The position numbers were made by a program, and so were the translations under genes. The notes under the pieces were generated by a model. It searched no databases and was not told the DNA's origin. It saw only the letters and a program-made list of their open reading frames with translations. Below are positions 26,058-34,652 of a stretch of 64,000 nt of DNA, piece after piece. The stretch is taken from the NCBI GenBank assembly GCA_015068975.1, contig SVJM01000002.1:62001-126000 (forward strand), in the 5' to 3' direction. Position 1 is the stretch's first letter, and each line of letters begins with the position of its first letter. The stretch is from Oscillospiraceae bacterium (GTDB lineage Bacteria > Bacillota > Clostridia > UMGS1810).

Positions 26058-27500
26058 ATGAAAAAAACAAAAATAATCTGCACAATCGGTCCATCCTGTG
26101 AAAATGAGGATGTTATAGAAGAAATGGTCAAAGCAGGTATGGACACAGCAAGAATGAATTTTTCTCATTCCACCTATGAAGAACATAAAGCCAGAATCGA
26201 TACAGTAAAGAAAATCAGAAAAAGGCTAAACCTTCCTATCGGCATAATGCTTGATACCAAAGGACCGGAAATCAGACTTGGTACATTTGAAAAAGGCCAC
26301 ATAGAATTACTACCCGAACAACATTTCACTCTTACCACTGACAACATTGTGGGAAACGAAGCAAAAGCTTTCGTCACTTATAAGGAAATAACAAAATATA
26401 TAAAAAAAGATGATAAAATACTTATCAATGACGGACTGATAGAGCTAAAGGCAGAAAAAGTAACTGATAATGATATCTATTGCAGTGTTATACACGGTGG
26501 TAGGCTGTCAGACCGAAAAAGCATAAATCTCCCCTGCTCTCACATAGATATGCCATACATTTCAGAAACAGACAAAAAAGACATTTTGTTTGGTATAGAA
26601 AATGATATTGATTATATTGCAGCATCTTTTGTCAGATGCAAGGAAGACGTAGAGGATATACGAAGATTACTTATAGAAAAAGGCAAACCAAATATAAAAA
26701 TAATTGCAAAAATAGAAAATGCCGAAGGTGTAAAAAATGCTGATGAGATTATTCTGGCAGCTGACGGCATAATGATAGCCAGAGGAGATATGGGTGTGGA
26801 AATTCCCTACGAAAAGCTACCTTCCATACAAAAAGACCTTATAAAAAAGTGTGTATCATCAGGCAAAATATCCGTTACAGCCACACAGATGCTTGAATCA
26901 ATGATCACAAACCCACGCCCTACACGTGCGGAAGTAAACGACATTGCAAATGCAATCTACGACGGCACAAGTGCAATAATGCTTTCGGGAGAAACAGCCG
27001 CAGGGAAGTTTCCTGTGCAGTCAGTTATTACTATGGAAAAAATTGCAGAGTATACGGAAAATACTTCCCATACACTTAATCAATCAAACTTGTCAGCCAT
27101 AAAAAGTCTTACTGTAACAGATGCAATTTGCCACGCTGTATGTACCTGTGCAGCTGACCTTGAAGCGAAATGCATTGTTGCTGTGACCAAATCAGGACAT
27201 ACTGCAAGGATGGTTGCCAAATTTCGCCCTCACTGCCCCATTATTGCTCCCACAATAGACGAAGATATATATTATAAGCTTTCTCTTGTGTGGGGTGTTA
27301 TACCGGTTGTAAACGGAGAAAAGTCCACAAGCAAAGAGTTGTATGATTCTGCAGTGGAAAAAGCTATGGAAACAATCTCCCTTTCAAAAAATGATTTAAT
27401 TGTACTGACAGGAAGCTCCTCAGTCAATCTACCAAAAACAACCAATATGATCAAGGTTCACAGAATAAACCATACTAAAAGCGAAGGGCATCATATATGA
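26058..27500 (+). CDS. pyk: Pyruvate kinase
   Basis: 480 residues covering the A, B and C domains and no C-terminal PEP-utiliser extension. Motifs: TKIICTIGPSC at the N-terminus, MNFSHST, LDTKGPEIRLG, the active-site IAKIENAEGVKNADEIILAADGIMIARGDMGVE, and TATQMLESM. It makes ATP and pyruvate from PEP and ADP. GGAG precedes the ATG. Divergent from oadB; pyruvate supply to a decarboxylase pump is a possible but unproven link. Confidence 0.96.
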   Translation: MKKTKIICTIGPSCENEDVIEEMVKAGMDTARMNFSHSTYEEHKARIDTVKKIRKRLNLPIGIMLDTKGPEIRLGTFEKGHIELLPEQHFTLTTDNIVGNEAKAFVTYKEITKYIKKDDKILINDGLIELKAEKVTDNDIYCSVIHGGRLSDRKSINLPCSHIDMPYISETDKKDILFGIENDIDYIAASFVRCKEDVEDIRRLLIEKGKPNIKIIAKIENAEGVKNADEIILAADGIMIARGDMGVEIPYEKLPSIQKDLIKKCVSSGKISVTATQMLESMITNPRPTRAEVNDIANAIYDGTSAIMLSGETAAGKFPVQSVITMEKIAEYTENTSHTLNQSNLSAIKSLTVTDAICHAVCTCAADLEAKCIVAVTKSGHTARMVAKFRPHCPIIAPTIDEDIYYKLSLVWGVIPVVNGEKSTSKELYDSAVEKAMETISLSKNDLIVLTGSSSVNLPKTTNMIKVHRINHTKSEGHHI

Positions 27501-27516
27501 TGCTCCTTCGCTTTAT
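27477..27516. terminator. Bidirectional terminator between pyk and the MORN gene
   Basis: Long stem AAAGCGAAGG-CATCAT paired with GATG-CCTTCGCTTT, with T/A tails on both sides, between two convergent genes. Confidence 0.85.
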
Positions 27517-27527
27517 TATGATTATAT

Positions 27528-29309
27528 TTATTCAACAAGCCGCCAATTTTCAAAAAAGCCTGTCTTTTCTTCATACTGACCTGTCAAATCGTTATAATAC
27601 CTGTAATGTGTTCCGTATTGTTTTTCTCCATATCGGAATTCTCCCTCATAATAAAGATATATGTCGTGAAGATTCTTTTCAGGGTTATACTCAATCTCAT
27701 ACCATTTGCCATAATGCCAGCTTCCGTCTTTGAATTCTCCTATAAATCTTTTATAGAAGCCTTCATAAAATGGATTTCCCTTTGCAGAATATTCAATGCC
27801 ATAGCCTGATTTTTTGTTATTCTGCATCTCACCTTCATACAAAAGTCCCGATGCATTATCTCCTATATGGCAAAAAAGAATTGCATTTCCGTTTAATTCA
27901 CCCTTTTTCCACTCGCCAATACAGGATATGTCACCGCCTGAAGTGAACATAGTTCCCTTACCATTCAGTAATCCGTCAGAAAAACCTCCGATATACCTCA
28001 CATTTTCACCAACAGAGGAAATTTCTTCTATTCTCCCCTCATCTTTATAAATCAGATAAGGAGTATTTGTATATATATCATAATTTCTTGATCCATAACC
28101 AAACATTGTTCCATTGCCATGAGCAACACCATTTACCACATTTCCCTTATAATATATACTTCCTGCACCGTCAACTGATTCATCCTTATAATATATCACA
28201 CCATTTTCATCAGTATAGTCGGGAGCATAAAGGACCTGAAAATTTTTGTGTTGGAAATGCCCATAATTGTGGAACTGAAAACTGAACAAATCATAATAGA
28301 TTTTACCTTTGTATACGGATTTCCCATCTTTGAACAGTTCACCTTTGAATCCATCTGATTCTTCCGCGCCATACCTTAATGCATACAGAGCTCCGTCAGC
28401 TCTTAAGTACATAGCCTCAGGGCCATCTTCTCCGGAAGGTGGACTGATTCTGTTTATCATAAGTCCGTATCTGAATGAGTCATCACATACAGTCTTAGCT
28501 ACAGCTCTCTGATTGATATTATAGGTATAACCCGGAGTAACGCTATCCCCTTTTACGGTAACCCTTGCAGGTGCTGAAAGGTTGTAGTTTACCATAGGAT
28601 TCATATACATATAGGATTTACTATACAAAATTGTTTTGTTATTTTCGAAATCCCCTATATAAATATCTACATTATCACCATATTTATTGTTTGTTATGTT
28701 CTTTTTGATGCCATAGATAAGCTTACCGTCTTTGTATAAGCCTTTTTCACTTGTTGTTTTTATATATTTATAATAATCTGTGCTTTCGTCAACAGTTTCG
28801 TTTCTTTCTTCCATACCCTCGATTTCCTTTTCGAGAATACGGACTTCATACTTTCTTTGAGTATCATCGTATATGCAATTTCCCCAATGATACAAAAAAT
28901 CTATATTAACAACTGTTCTTCCGTAAATGTTATATGATTCTGCAAGTTCTCCGTTCACATATGTTTTTATGTCTGTAGGATAAACCTTAAATAAAGGTTC
29001 AAATGTGGGTGTCACCTTTACTTCATTTACAAAATCAGATATATATGGTGTAAAGCTGTACTCTTTTCTGTCAATAGTCAATTCTCTTCTTTCATTATTC
29101 CACACCACATCGAAACCGTAATTCATAAGGTCTTCTGCAACCACATAAGTTTTATTCTTGTAGTTATATGACTCTATGGGAGAATAGTCTATAAAGCAAA
29201 CAATATCAGTTTGTGTTACATATCCAAGATCATCTGCATATACATTAAACGAAAATAATACAGAAACTATAATAATCAATATGCATAAATAACCAATTAT
29301 TCTTTTCAT
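27528..29309 (-). CDS. Exported stalk-domain protein with C-terminal MORN repeats
   Basis: 593 residues with a signal peptide (about 1-25, ending VYA). The N-terminal 150 residues look like a copper-amine-oxidase-N-like domain (TYVVAEDLMNYGFDVVWNNERRELTI). From about residue 380 there are MORN-type repeats: YKGNVVNGVAHGNGTMFGYG, YIGGFSDGLLNGKGTMF, CIGEWKKGELNGNAILF, YEGEMQNNKKSGYGIEY. MORN repeats usually mediate membrane or protein contacts; no enzyme domain is seen. A surface role is inferred from the signal peptide. Own promoter at 29332-29361. Confidence 0.82.
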   Translation of the reverse strand: MKRIIGYLCILIIIVSVLFSFNVYADDLGYVTQTDIVCFIDYSPIESYNYKNKTYVVAEDLMNYGFDVVWNNERRELTIDRKEYSFTPYISDFVNEVKVTPTFEPLFKVYPTDIKTYVNGELAESYNIYGRTVVNIDFLYHWGNCIYDDTQRKYEVRILEKEIEGMEERNETVDESTDYYKYIKTTSEKGLYKDGKLIYGIKKNITNNKYGDNVDIYIGDFENNKTILYSKSYMYMNPMVNYNLSAPARVTVKGDSVTPGYTYNINQRAVAKTVCDDSFRYGLMINRISPPSGEDGPEAMYLRADGALYALRYGAEESDGFKGELFKDGKSVYKGKIYYDLFSFQFHNYGHFQHKNFQVLYAPDYTDENGVIYYKDESVDGAGSIYYKGNVVNGVAHGNGTMFGYGSRNYDIYTNTPYLIYKDEGRIEEISSVGENVRYIGGFSDGLLNGKGTMFTSGGDISCIGEWKKGELNGNAILFCHIGDNASGLLYEGEMQNNKKSGYGIEYSAKGNPFYEGFYKRFIGEFKDGSWHYGKWYEIEYNPEKNLHDIYLYYEGEFRYGEKQYGTHYRYYNDLTGQYEEKTGFFENWRLVE

Positions 29310-29331
29310 ATTATCACCCCTTTATACATTT

Positions 29332-29361
29332 AGTATAGCATTATACAAATTTAAGTGTCAA
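29332..29361 (-). promoter_or_regulatory. Promoter of the MORN-repeat gene
   Basis: TTGACA and TATACT with an 18-base spacer on the minus strand. Confidence 0.65.
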
Positions 29362-29400
29362 TTTCAAAGAATATAAGAAATACAACTGTAAAATAAATAA

Positions 29401-29436
29401 AAAAGAGATGTAAAATTAAATTTCACATCTCTCACA
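29401..29436 (-). terminator. Terminator of the small NTF2-like gene
   Basis: Minus-strand stem AGAGATGTGAAATT/AATTTTACATCTCT followed by TTTTTT, about 90 bases after the 29529 stop. Confidence 0.75.
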
Positions 29437-29528
29437 GTTATAATACAATATAACCATCCCCTTGTATCTGAATCGGGAGAACGCATATTTTTATCAATTA
29501 TATTGTGACAAAATGGCACGTCAGAATA

Positions 29529-29852
29529 TTACGACATCAAAGATAAAAATACAATCTCAGCATTGTTTTTCCTTATGTGTATTTGAGGTAGCCCTCCTAT
29601 AATATCATCAGTATGCTTACAAAATACAATCCAAATCTCGCTTTTTGTATCATAAATACATTCCCATTCATATTTTGAATAATCAAATTGTGGATACTTG
29701 TTTTCACATACTATTTTACCGATTTTAATTGCCATATCATCAGTAGTAACACAATCTTCTATTGTGGCGTGTTCTTTTAAAATGACGAACAGTATATTGA
29801 TAACTACTAATACACTAATTAATACACATAAAACTATGTTACACTTTTTCAT
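29529..29852 (-). CDS. Membrane-anchored NTF2-fold immunity-like protein
   Basis: 107 residues: an N-terminal hydrophobic anchor (about 5-25), then a short domain reading MAIKIGKIVCENKYPQFDY, WECIYDTKSEIWIVFCK, IGGLPQIHIRKNNAEIVFLS. The run of helix, W-V strand, Gly-Gly and final strand with K-x-N-A-x-I resembles NTF2-fold immunity proteins of polymorphic toxin systems. Similarity judged by eye, so moderate confidence. First member of the accessory island that contains a type 44 toxin remnant. Confidence 0.6.
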   Translation of the reverse strand: MKKCNIVLCVLISVLVVINILFVILKEHATIEDCVTTDDMAIKIGKIVCENKYPQFDYSKYEWECIYDTKSEIWIVFCKHTDDIIGGLPQIHIRKNNAEIVFLSLMS

Positions 29853-29928
29853 CAGTATTTTACACCCCTAAATCTCAACCATACTTTATCAGGACCTTTG
29901 CGACTCTCCTGCATATCACTTTTATCGT

Positions 29929-30318
29929 TTAAGCTCTTGGAGCACATTTTATTATTTTACTTATAGAAAATAATATAAAACTGATTGCAATTATATACAG
30001 TCCGAATTTTGCTTCACCGATTGACAAAGCAACTGTCATTGCATCCGGATTTAAAAATTGTTTTACGCTAAATTTACTCCAACCAAGATAGCTGATAAAC
30101 TCTGTGATACAAATATACATCGTCATTAATAGATGTATCTTAATATACCCATATTCAGTAGAGTATTTATTTGTTAAATTAACAATAATCAAGTATATTG
30201 GTGAAATAATGGAAATAAGTGTAGCCACACAACTTGTATAATATGATAAAAACCAAAATGGAAGAAGTAAAATTTGTGCTATAAAAGGTATACTAAACAT
30301 TAACATAACTTTTTTCAT
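29929..30318 (-). CDS. Hypothetical four-helix membrane protein
   Basis: 129 residues with about four hydrophobic segments (7-27, 30-50, 62-80, 100-120) and no motif I recognise. A GGGG-type ribosome site precedes the ATG. Its AT-rich composition and place among immunity-like genes suggest an accessory or immunity function; this is inference only. Confidence 0.6.
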   Translation of the reverse strand: MKKVMLMFSIPFIAQILLLPFWFLSYYTSCVATLISIISPIYLIIVNLTNKYSTEYGYIKIHLLMTMYICITEFISYLGWSKFSVKQFLNPDAMTVALSIGEAKFGLYIIAISFILFSISKIIKCAPRA

Positions 30319-30387
30319 TTTTTCCCCCCGATTATACTCATGTATTTTTAATCACATTATTCTAAGAATGATTACTAATTTGAAGAA

Positions 30388-30447
30388 GGACAAGGGGACG
30401 GTTCTGTTGTCTACCTATTTCAAGACAGGAGAACCGTCCCCTTGTCT
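30388..30447. repeat. REP-like inverted repeat
   Basis: GACAAGGGGACGGTTCT and AGAACCGTCCCCTTGTC are perfect 17-bp arms around a roughly 25-base loop. Related fragments (CCCCTTGTC) recur at about 31737-31763. No transposase gene lies in the window. Confidence 0.75.
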
Positions 30448-30451
30448 TTTG

Positions 30452-30985
30452 TTAATCTCGCTCTTCAAAAATCCAGAAATTATCAGATAGCCGTTTGGTA
30501 TAATAAACATTATCCTCATTATGTATCGACGACAGTTCGTTTTTTTCTATTTCTAACCATGCAATACCTCGAGAATAATCTATAGCACTATCAGTAACTA
30601 TGTGTATTACGTCATTATTTTTTTCTATATATTTAACACCTTTTTCAAAAAAATCCAGTACTATTTGCACGTTATCAAAGGCATCGTCAAGTAAAATCTC
30701 ATTGTCATCAGCATAAATTGTTTTTTCTTGTAAAATTATCCAATCATATATTGAAATTTTCTTATATGCCAGCTTATTAAGTATATTAACCAAATTATGT
30801 ATTTGATCCTCGTTATCAATATAAAAATCTTGAATTTCGTCATAACTTTTCATGTCAGAAAACAAAAATTCAATATATGGATTGATTGACTTTGATAATT
30901 GAAATATACCATATGCAATATTTCCAATCACAATAACCATAATCAAAATCAGTATAATTGTATTTTTTTTAATTACGACCACCAC
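30452..30985 (-). CDS. Hypothetical single-pass protein, possible immunity protein
   Basis: 177 residues: an N-terminal membrane anchor (about 8-28), then an acidic, mixed alpha/beta domain with no motif I recognise. It starts at a GTG that overlaps the last codons of the toxin type 44 fragment by 17 bases, the layout expected for an immunity gene coupled to its toxin. Function inferred only from that position. Confidence 0.55.
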   Translation of the reverse strand: MVVVIKKNTIILILIMVIVIGNIAYGIFQLSKSINPYIEFLFSDMKSYDEIQDFYIDNEDQIHNLVNILNKLAYKKISIYDWIILQEKTIYADDNEILLDDAFDNVQIVLDFFEKGVKYIEKNNDVIHIVTDSAIDYSRGIAWLEIEKNELSSIHNEDNVYYTKRLSDNFWIFEERD

Positions 30986-31277
30986 CTAGATACAAGAATA
31001 TTCCAAACTTAATCATAATATGATCTTCCGAAGTATCCCCCCAATATGGAGGACCGTCTTTGAAAGCTTTTATGAAAGATGCAAAATCTTTTCCGCCTTG
31101 CTGAACCATCCCGCCAGCGCCATAAAGAATAACTTCCGGGAACCCGGCTGCTGTCCCTGTATATCCATACATAAGATTACCAATTCCTTCAGGAGATGTT
31201 TTCATCCCGTAGTAATATACTATAGCATCTTTTTTCCCCGGATATGTGTGCAAAAACAGGCACGTCCCTAATTGCAT
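30969..31277 (-). pseudogene. Remnant of a polymorphic toxin type 44 (Ntox44-like) domain
   Basis: 102 codons. The text GIGNLMYGYTGTAAGFPEVIL, YGAGGMVQQGGKDF and the C-terminal GDTSEDHIMIKFGIFLY fit the C-terminal type 44 toxin domain carried by large secreted effectors. Here the first eight codons are made of the repeat GCACGTCCCTAATTGCA (31245-31276) read on the other strand, so the secretion and N-terminal parts are gone and only the toxin end remains. Whether it is expressed is doubtful. The immunity-like gene at 30985 overlaps its end. Confidence 0.68.
31245..31276 (+). repeat. Copy of the AGGCACGTCCCTAATTG repeat
   Basis: TGTGTGCAAAAACAGGCACG followed by TCCCTAATTGCA. It occupies the 5' end of the toxin remnant, marking the break point. 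Confidence 0.8.
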
Positions 31278-31283
31278 TCTTAT

Positions 31284-31727
31284 CTAAAAATCTACCCCCC
31301 ATGCATATATTAACCATGGTGAATCCTTATGTTCTTTACAAAGAACATATCGCATGGCATAAACATCTGAATTATGTAGATTAACCATATTAACATTATA
31401 TGATATAATTTCTGAAACATCTATTCCATGTAAATAATCAAATGTGAGCTCATCATTTGGTGTGATTTCTATATCGACCACTTCATATTCCGACTTATCA
31501 TTAAATACTACATTTTGATGCCTATTTGAAAGAGTCATCTTTACAAGTTCTTCATCTTTACACTTAAGAAACTTGAAATGGTTTTCTAAAACCTCTTTTG
31601 CTGTTAATGTTTCACGAGTAGAAATATATTTTTCTCTTCTAACACGCTCACTAACATAATAATACATAGTAACAATGCACAATAAAATCAAAATCAAAAT
31701 AATTGTTTTTACAATTTGTTTAGACAA
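31284..31727 (-). CDS. DUF4829-like membrane-anchored protein
   Basis: 147 residues: an N-terminal anchor (about 8-26), then TAKEVLENHFKFLKCKDEELVKMTLSNRHQN, which is the pattern of DUF4829 (an NTF2-like domain often found in clostridial small secreted proteins). The C-terminus has strands NVNMVNLHN and WLIYAWGVDF. Probably an immunity or surface protein of the island; function not known. Confidence 0.6.
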   Translation of the reverse strand: MSKQIVKTIILILILLCIVTMYYYVSERVRREKYISTRETLTAKEVLENHFKFLKCKDEELVKMTLSNRHQNVVFNDKSEYEVVDIEITPNDELTFDYLHGIDVSEIISYNVNMVNLHNSDVYAMRYVLCKEHKDSPWLIYAWGVDF

Positions 31728-31776
31728 TAATATCGTCCCCCCTTGTCTTTCCCCTGTCTTTTAACGGCAACTAAAA

Positions 31777-31865
31777 TGTGTAAAAACAGGCACGTCCCTA
31801 ATTGCAAAAATGTGTAAAAACAGGCACGTCCCTAATTGCACTAATTGCAGGCACGTCCCTAATTG
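31777..31865 (+). repeat. Tandem copies of the AGGCACGTCCCTAATTG repeat
   Basis: Two full 30-base copies at 31777 and 31811 (period 34) and a shortened copy at 31848-31865. They are the same family as 31245-31276 and the inverted copy at 32430-32456. Confidence 0.85.
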
Positions 31866-31878
31866 AACACTCAAATGG

Positions 31879-32385
31879 TTAATAACTATACTGAGCCTTA
31901 CTTATAAAGCACCCTAGGACGAATTTAATAATTCCTAAAAAACTCATGTCAGACAATCTGTATGCCTCTTTGTCACTATAAACATCGGGAATGTATATAC
32001 CTATGTTCGATGCATATACACACCATATTTTTTCGTTGTCCACAACAATATTTTTCCATTTGTTTGATGATATAAATAAAATTCCTTCATTATCTAATTC
32101 GAAGAACTTATTTATTTTCAAAAATCGCGGATCTACAATATTTTTTACAGCAATATATTTCCCGATCATAGATTTATCAGTACAATCTTTTACATACCAA
32201 CTTGCACCCGTAGATGTAGTATATTTAAGTTTATATACAGTAATATTGTCAGAAAACTCATTTAAATTCATACACAATCTTACATACTCAGATTTTGTTA
32301 TTATTTCAAAAATCGGAATTGTAAAATATCCCGTAATTAAAATAATTAAAATAACAAAAATTATATATTTTTTTGCCTTTTTCAT
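31879..32385 (-). CDS. Hypothetical single-pass protein of the accessory island
   Basis: 168 residues: an N-terminal anchor (about 7-25), then a mixed domain (TSTGASWYVKDCTDKSMIGKY, DPRFLKINKFFELDNEG, WKNIVVDNEKIWCVYAS) without a recognised motif. Size, anchor and context match its immunity-like neighbours. Very AT-rich codon use compared with the flanking housekeeping genes suggests acquired DNA. Confidence 0.55.
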   Translation of the reverse strand: MKKAKKYIIFVILIILITGYFTIPIFEIITKSEYVRLCMNLNEFSDNITVYKLKYTTSTGASWYVKDCTDKSMIGKYIAVKNIVDPRFLKINKFFELDNEGILFISSNKWKNIVVDNEKIWCVYASNIGIYIPDVYSDKEAYRLSDMSFLGIIKFVLGCFISKAQYSY

Positions 32386-32429
32386 AAAATAGTCTCCTAA
32401 AATCCAAATTTTACATTTGGTTTAAAAGT

Positions 32430-32456
32430 GCAACTAGGGACGTGCCTGTTTTTCAA
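32430..32456 (-). repeat. Inverted copy of the AGGCACGTCCCTAATTG repeat
   Basis: Reads ACAGGCACGTCCCTAGTTGC on the minus strand. With the copies at 31245 and 31777 it places this short repeat family on both sides of the 31879-32385 gene. Confidence 0.75.
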
Positions 32457-32665
32457 CTTTTCTATCGTTATACATTAGTTTTTATCCCTCTTGATATTTC
32501 AGTGGCACGTTCTAATTGTCCGATTGTTACGAGATAAAATGGCACATTCTTGTGTCACTCTCTATTTTGTTGTCAATAAAATGGTGCCAAAAAATGTACG
32601 TCCCCAAGTGGTCCTTCTAAGAAAGATTACTATTGTGCATATCCCTTTTTTCGGAACCTTTCCTC

Positions 32666-32712
32666 AAAAAATGACTTTAGAGCATAATTGCAAAGTTCAA
32701 CAATTATGCTCT
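32666..32712 (-). terminator. Terminator of the potABCD operon
   Basis: Minus-strand stem AGAGCATAATTG/CAATTATGCTCT followed by TTTTTTG after a short gap, just after the potD stop. Confidence 0.75.
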
Positions 32713-32722
32713 ATTAACACTT

Positions 32723-33829
32723 TTAGTTTATTTTCACATTTTCCCACAGGGTATTTAAGTATTCAAGCATCTCTGCATCAAGATTTCTGTACGCATACTC
32801 ATTGTAACTTGCTTTAAAATCTATATCCTCGGGATAGAGAATCTTCATTGCATCCTCACCCATATTTTCTTTATATTCACTGTCGTTATAAACAGTGCTG
32901 TTAGGTGATGAATAATATGTGTATTCAGCATTTGCTACAGCAGCATCTCTTGAAAGCATAAAGTTAATAAATATTTCTGCAAGCTCCTTATTCTGAGCGC
33001 ATGATGGAATACACATTGCATCAAGGAAGAAGTTTGTCTTTTCAGGATAATAGAACTTAAGATCCACATTTTCCGCCTGAGCATCTACCATAGTAAAGTA
33101 GTCCCCTGCATAATATGCGCCAACAGATGCCTCGCCTGATTCCATCATATTGTAGATTTCATCCATTACATAGCTGTATACAAGTGGTCTTTGTTTTAAG
33201 AGCTCATCATGTGCTCTGTCCCAATGGGCTTTGTCGGTTGTATTTACATCGATGCCAAGCTTATACATGGCACTTCCGAATGCATCACGTGAGTTGTTAA
33301 ACTGAAGGATTCTGCCCTCATACTTATCGTTCCACATAAGATCCCAGCCCTTAGCATCTTCGCTGTCCACAGTATTTGCATCATATATCACACCTACCAT
33401 ACCATAGGTATATGGTACAGTGTACTTTGCTTCAGGATCGAAATAAAGACCCTTGAAGGAATCATCTATATTCTTATAATTTGGTATATTGTCATAATTC
33501 AGTGGCAAAAGAAGGTTTTCTTCCATCATTCTTGCGATCATATAGTCAGAAGGAATTACCACATCATAGCTTACAGCACCGCTTGAAATCTTTGAGTACA
33601 TATCCTCATTTGAAGCAAATGTACTGTAATTCACAGTGACTTTCTGACCATAAGTCTGTTCATACCAGTTTTCAAATTCTCTGATTGTATCATATGAGCC
33701 TTCGCTTCCGTCGGAAATATATTCTCCCCAGTTGTATACATTAAGAGTAAGTGTGTTTCCGCCGATACATCCCGAAAAATTCATCATCACAACAGAGAGA
33801 ACCACCATCAGACACAAAATTTTCTTCAT
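32723..33829 (-). CDS. potD: Spermidine/putrescine-binding lipoprotein
   Basis: 368 residues. The lipoprotein signal ends in NFSGC (Cys about 21). The mature part opens with LTLNVYNWGEYISDGS, the typical PotD/PotF start, and carries YDVVIPSDYMIARM, VPYTYGMVGVIYD and DAMCIPSCAQNKELAEIFINFML. It captures polyamines outside the membrane for PotABC. Last gene of the operon, 21 bases after potC. Confidence 0.95.
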   Translation of the reverse strand: MKKILCLMVVLSVVMMNFSGCIGGNTLTLNVYNWGEYISDGSEGSYDTIREFENWYEQTYGQKVTVNYSTFASNEDMYSKISSGAVSYDVVIPSDYMIARMMEENLLLPLNYDNIPNYKNIDDSFKGLYFDPEAKYTVPYTYGMVGVIYDANTVDSEDAKGWDLMWNDKYEGRILQFNNSRDAFGSAMYKLGIDVNTTDKAHWDRAHDELLKQRPLVYSYVMDEIYNMMESGEASVGAYYAGDYFTMVDAQAENVDLKFYYPEKTNFFLDAMCIPSCAQNKELAEIFINFMLSRDAAVANAEYTYYSSPNSTVYNDSEYKENMGEDAMKILYPEDIDFKASYNEYAYRNLDAEMLEYLNTLWENVKIN

Positions 33830-33850
33830 AATAATTCCTCCTTAATAAAT

Positions 33851-34651
33851 CTATTCCTGTTTTTGCTGACTGTTTTTGTTTTCTATTATATTACTTATCA
33901 GAAGAAGTGACATTGTCACAATAAATATTATTGTTGCAAGAGCATACATCTTGGGTGTGACAGTCTTTTTTGTCATACCGTAAATCTTGATAGGCAGTGT
34001 TTCAAAATCATTTCCCAATGTGAAATAACTTATCACGAAGTCATCAAGAGACAAGGTAAATGCCATTATTGCGCCTGTAATTATACCAGGAAGAATCTCA
34101 GGAAGCTCCGCTTTAAAAAACGCCTTCATAGGTGTACATCCAAGGTCCATTGCCGCTTCACGAAGTGATGAATCCATCTGATTAAGCTTAGGCAACACCT
34201 GAAGGATAACATAAGGTGTACAGAATGTAACATGGGCGATAAGAATTGTCCAGAAGCTTAAGCTGTTTGCCGCACCAAAAAGTCTTCCTACAAACACAAA
34301 CATAAGCATAAGGGAAATACCTGTGATAATGTCCGGATTTATCATCGGAATATCTGTCACAGTATTCATAGCCGCTTTATACCATTTGGATTTTAATTTA
34401 TTGATACCCACAGCGGCAAATGTGCCAAGTGCAGTTGATATAAGTGTTGCTGCAAAAGCCAGAATAATTGTATTTTTTACCGCCTCAAGGGTGCTTCTGT
34501 CACGAATAAGCTCACTGTACCATTTAAGAGAAAATCCCGAAAATACAGACAAGCTTTTTGCTTCATTAAATGAAAACACCAGAAGCACAACTATCGGTGC
34601 AAACAAAAAGCCAAACACAATCCCTGTATATATTTTTGATGATATTTTCAT
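33851..34651 (-). CDS. potC: Polyamine ABC transporter permease
   Basis: 266 residues with six membrane spans. The EAA loop reads LREAAMDLGCTPMKAFFKAELPEILPGIITG, characteristic of PotC. The ATG at 34651 follows GGAGGGG by seven bases and starts one base after the potB stop; an earlier in-frame ATG at 34687 lacks a site. Confidence 0.94.
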   Translation of the reverse strand: MKISSKIYTGIVFGFLFAPIVVLLVFSFNEAKSLSVFSGFSLKWYSELIRDRSTLEAVKNTIILAFAATLISTALGTFAAVGINKLKSKWYKAAMNTVTDIPMINPDIITGISLMLMFVFVGRLFGAANSLSFWTILIAHVTFCTPYVILQVLPKLNQMDSSLREAAMDLGCTPMKAFFKAELPEILPGIITGAIMAFTLSLDDFVISYFTLGNDFETLPIKIYGMTKKTVTPKMYALATIIFIVTMSLLLISNIIENKNSQQKQE

Positions 34652-34652
34652 T

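Larger units (their letters stand above)
32386..32722. other. Gene-free stretch with degenerate repeat fragments
   Basis: It contains an inverted copy of the AGGCACGTCCCTA repeat (32430-32456), two diverged AATGGCAC(G/A) fragments (about 32500-32550; a further one lies at 29513-29525) and the potD terminator at 32666-32712. I see no protein or RNA gene with support. Confidence 0.6.

Noticed and set aside
31777-31865. Possible small CRISPR array
   Set aside because: Only two full copies plus a fragment, no unique spacers of regular length (the gaps are a few bases), and no cas genes; it is a simple tandem repeat.
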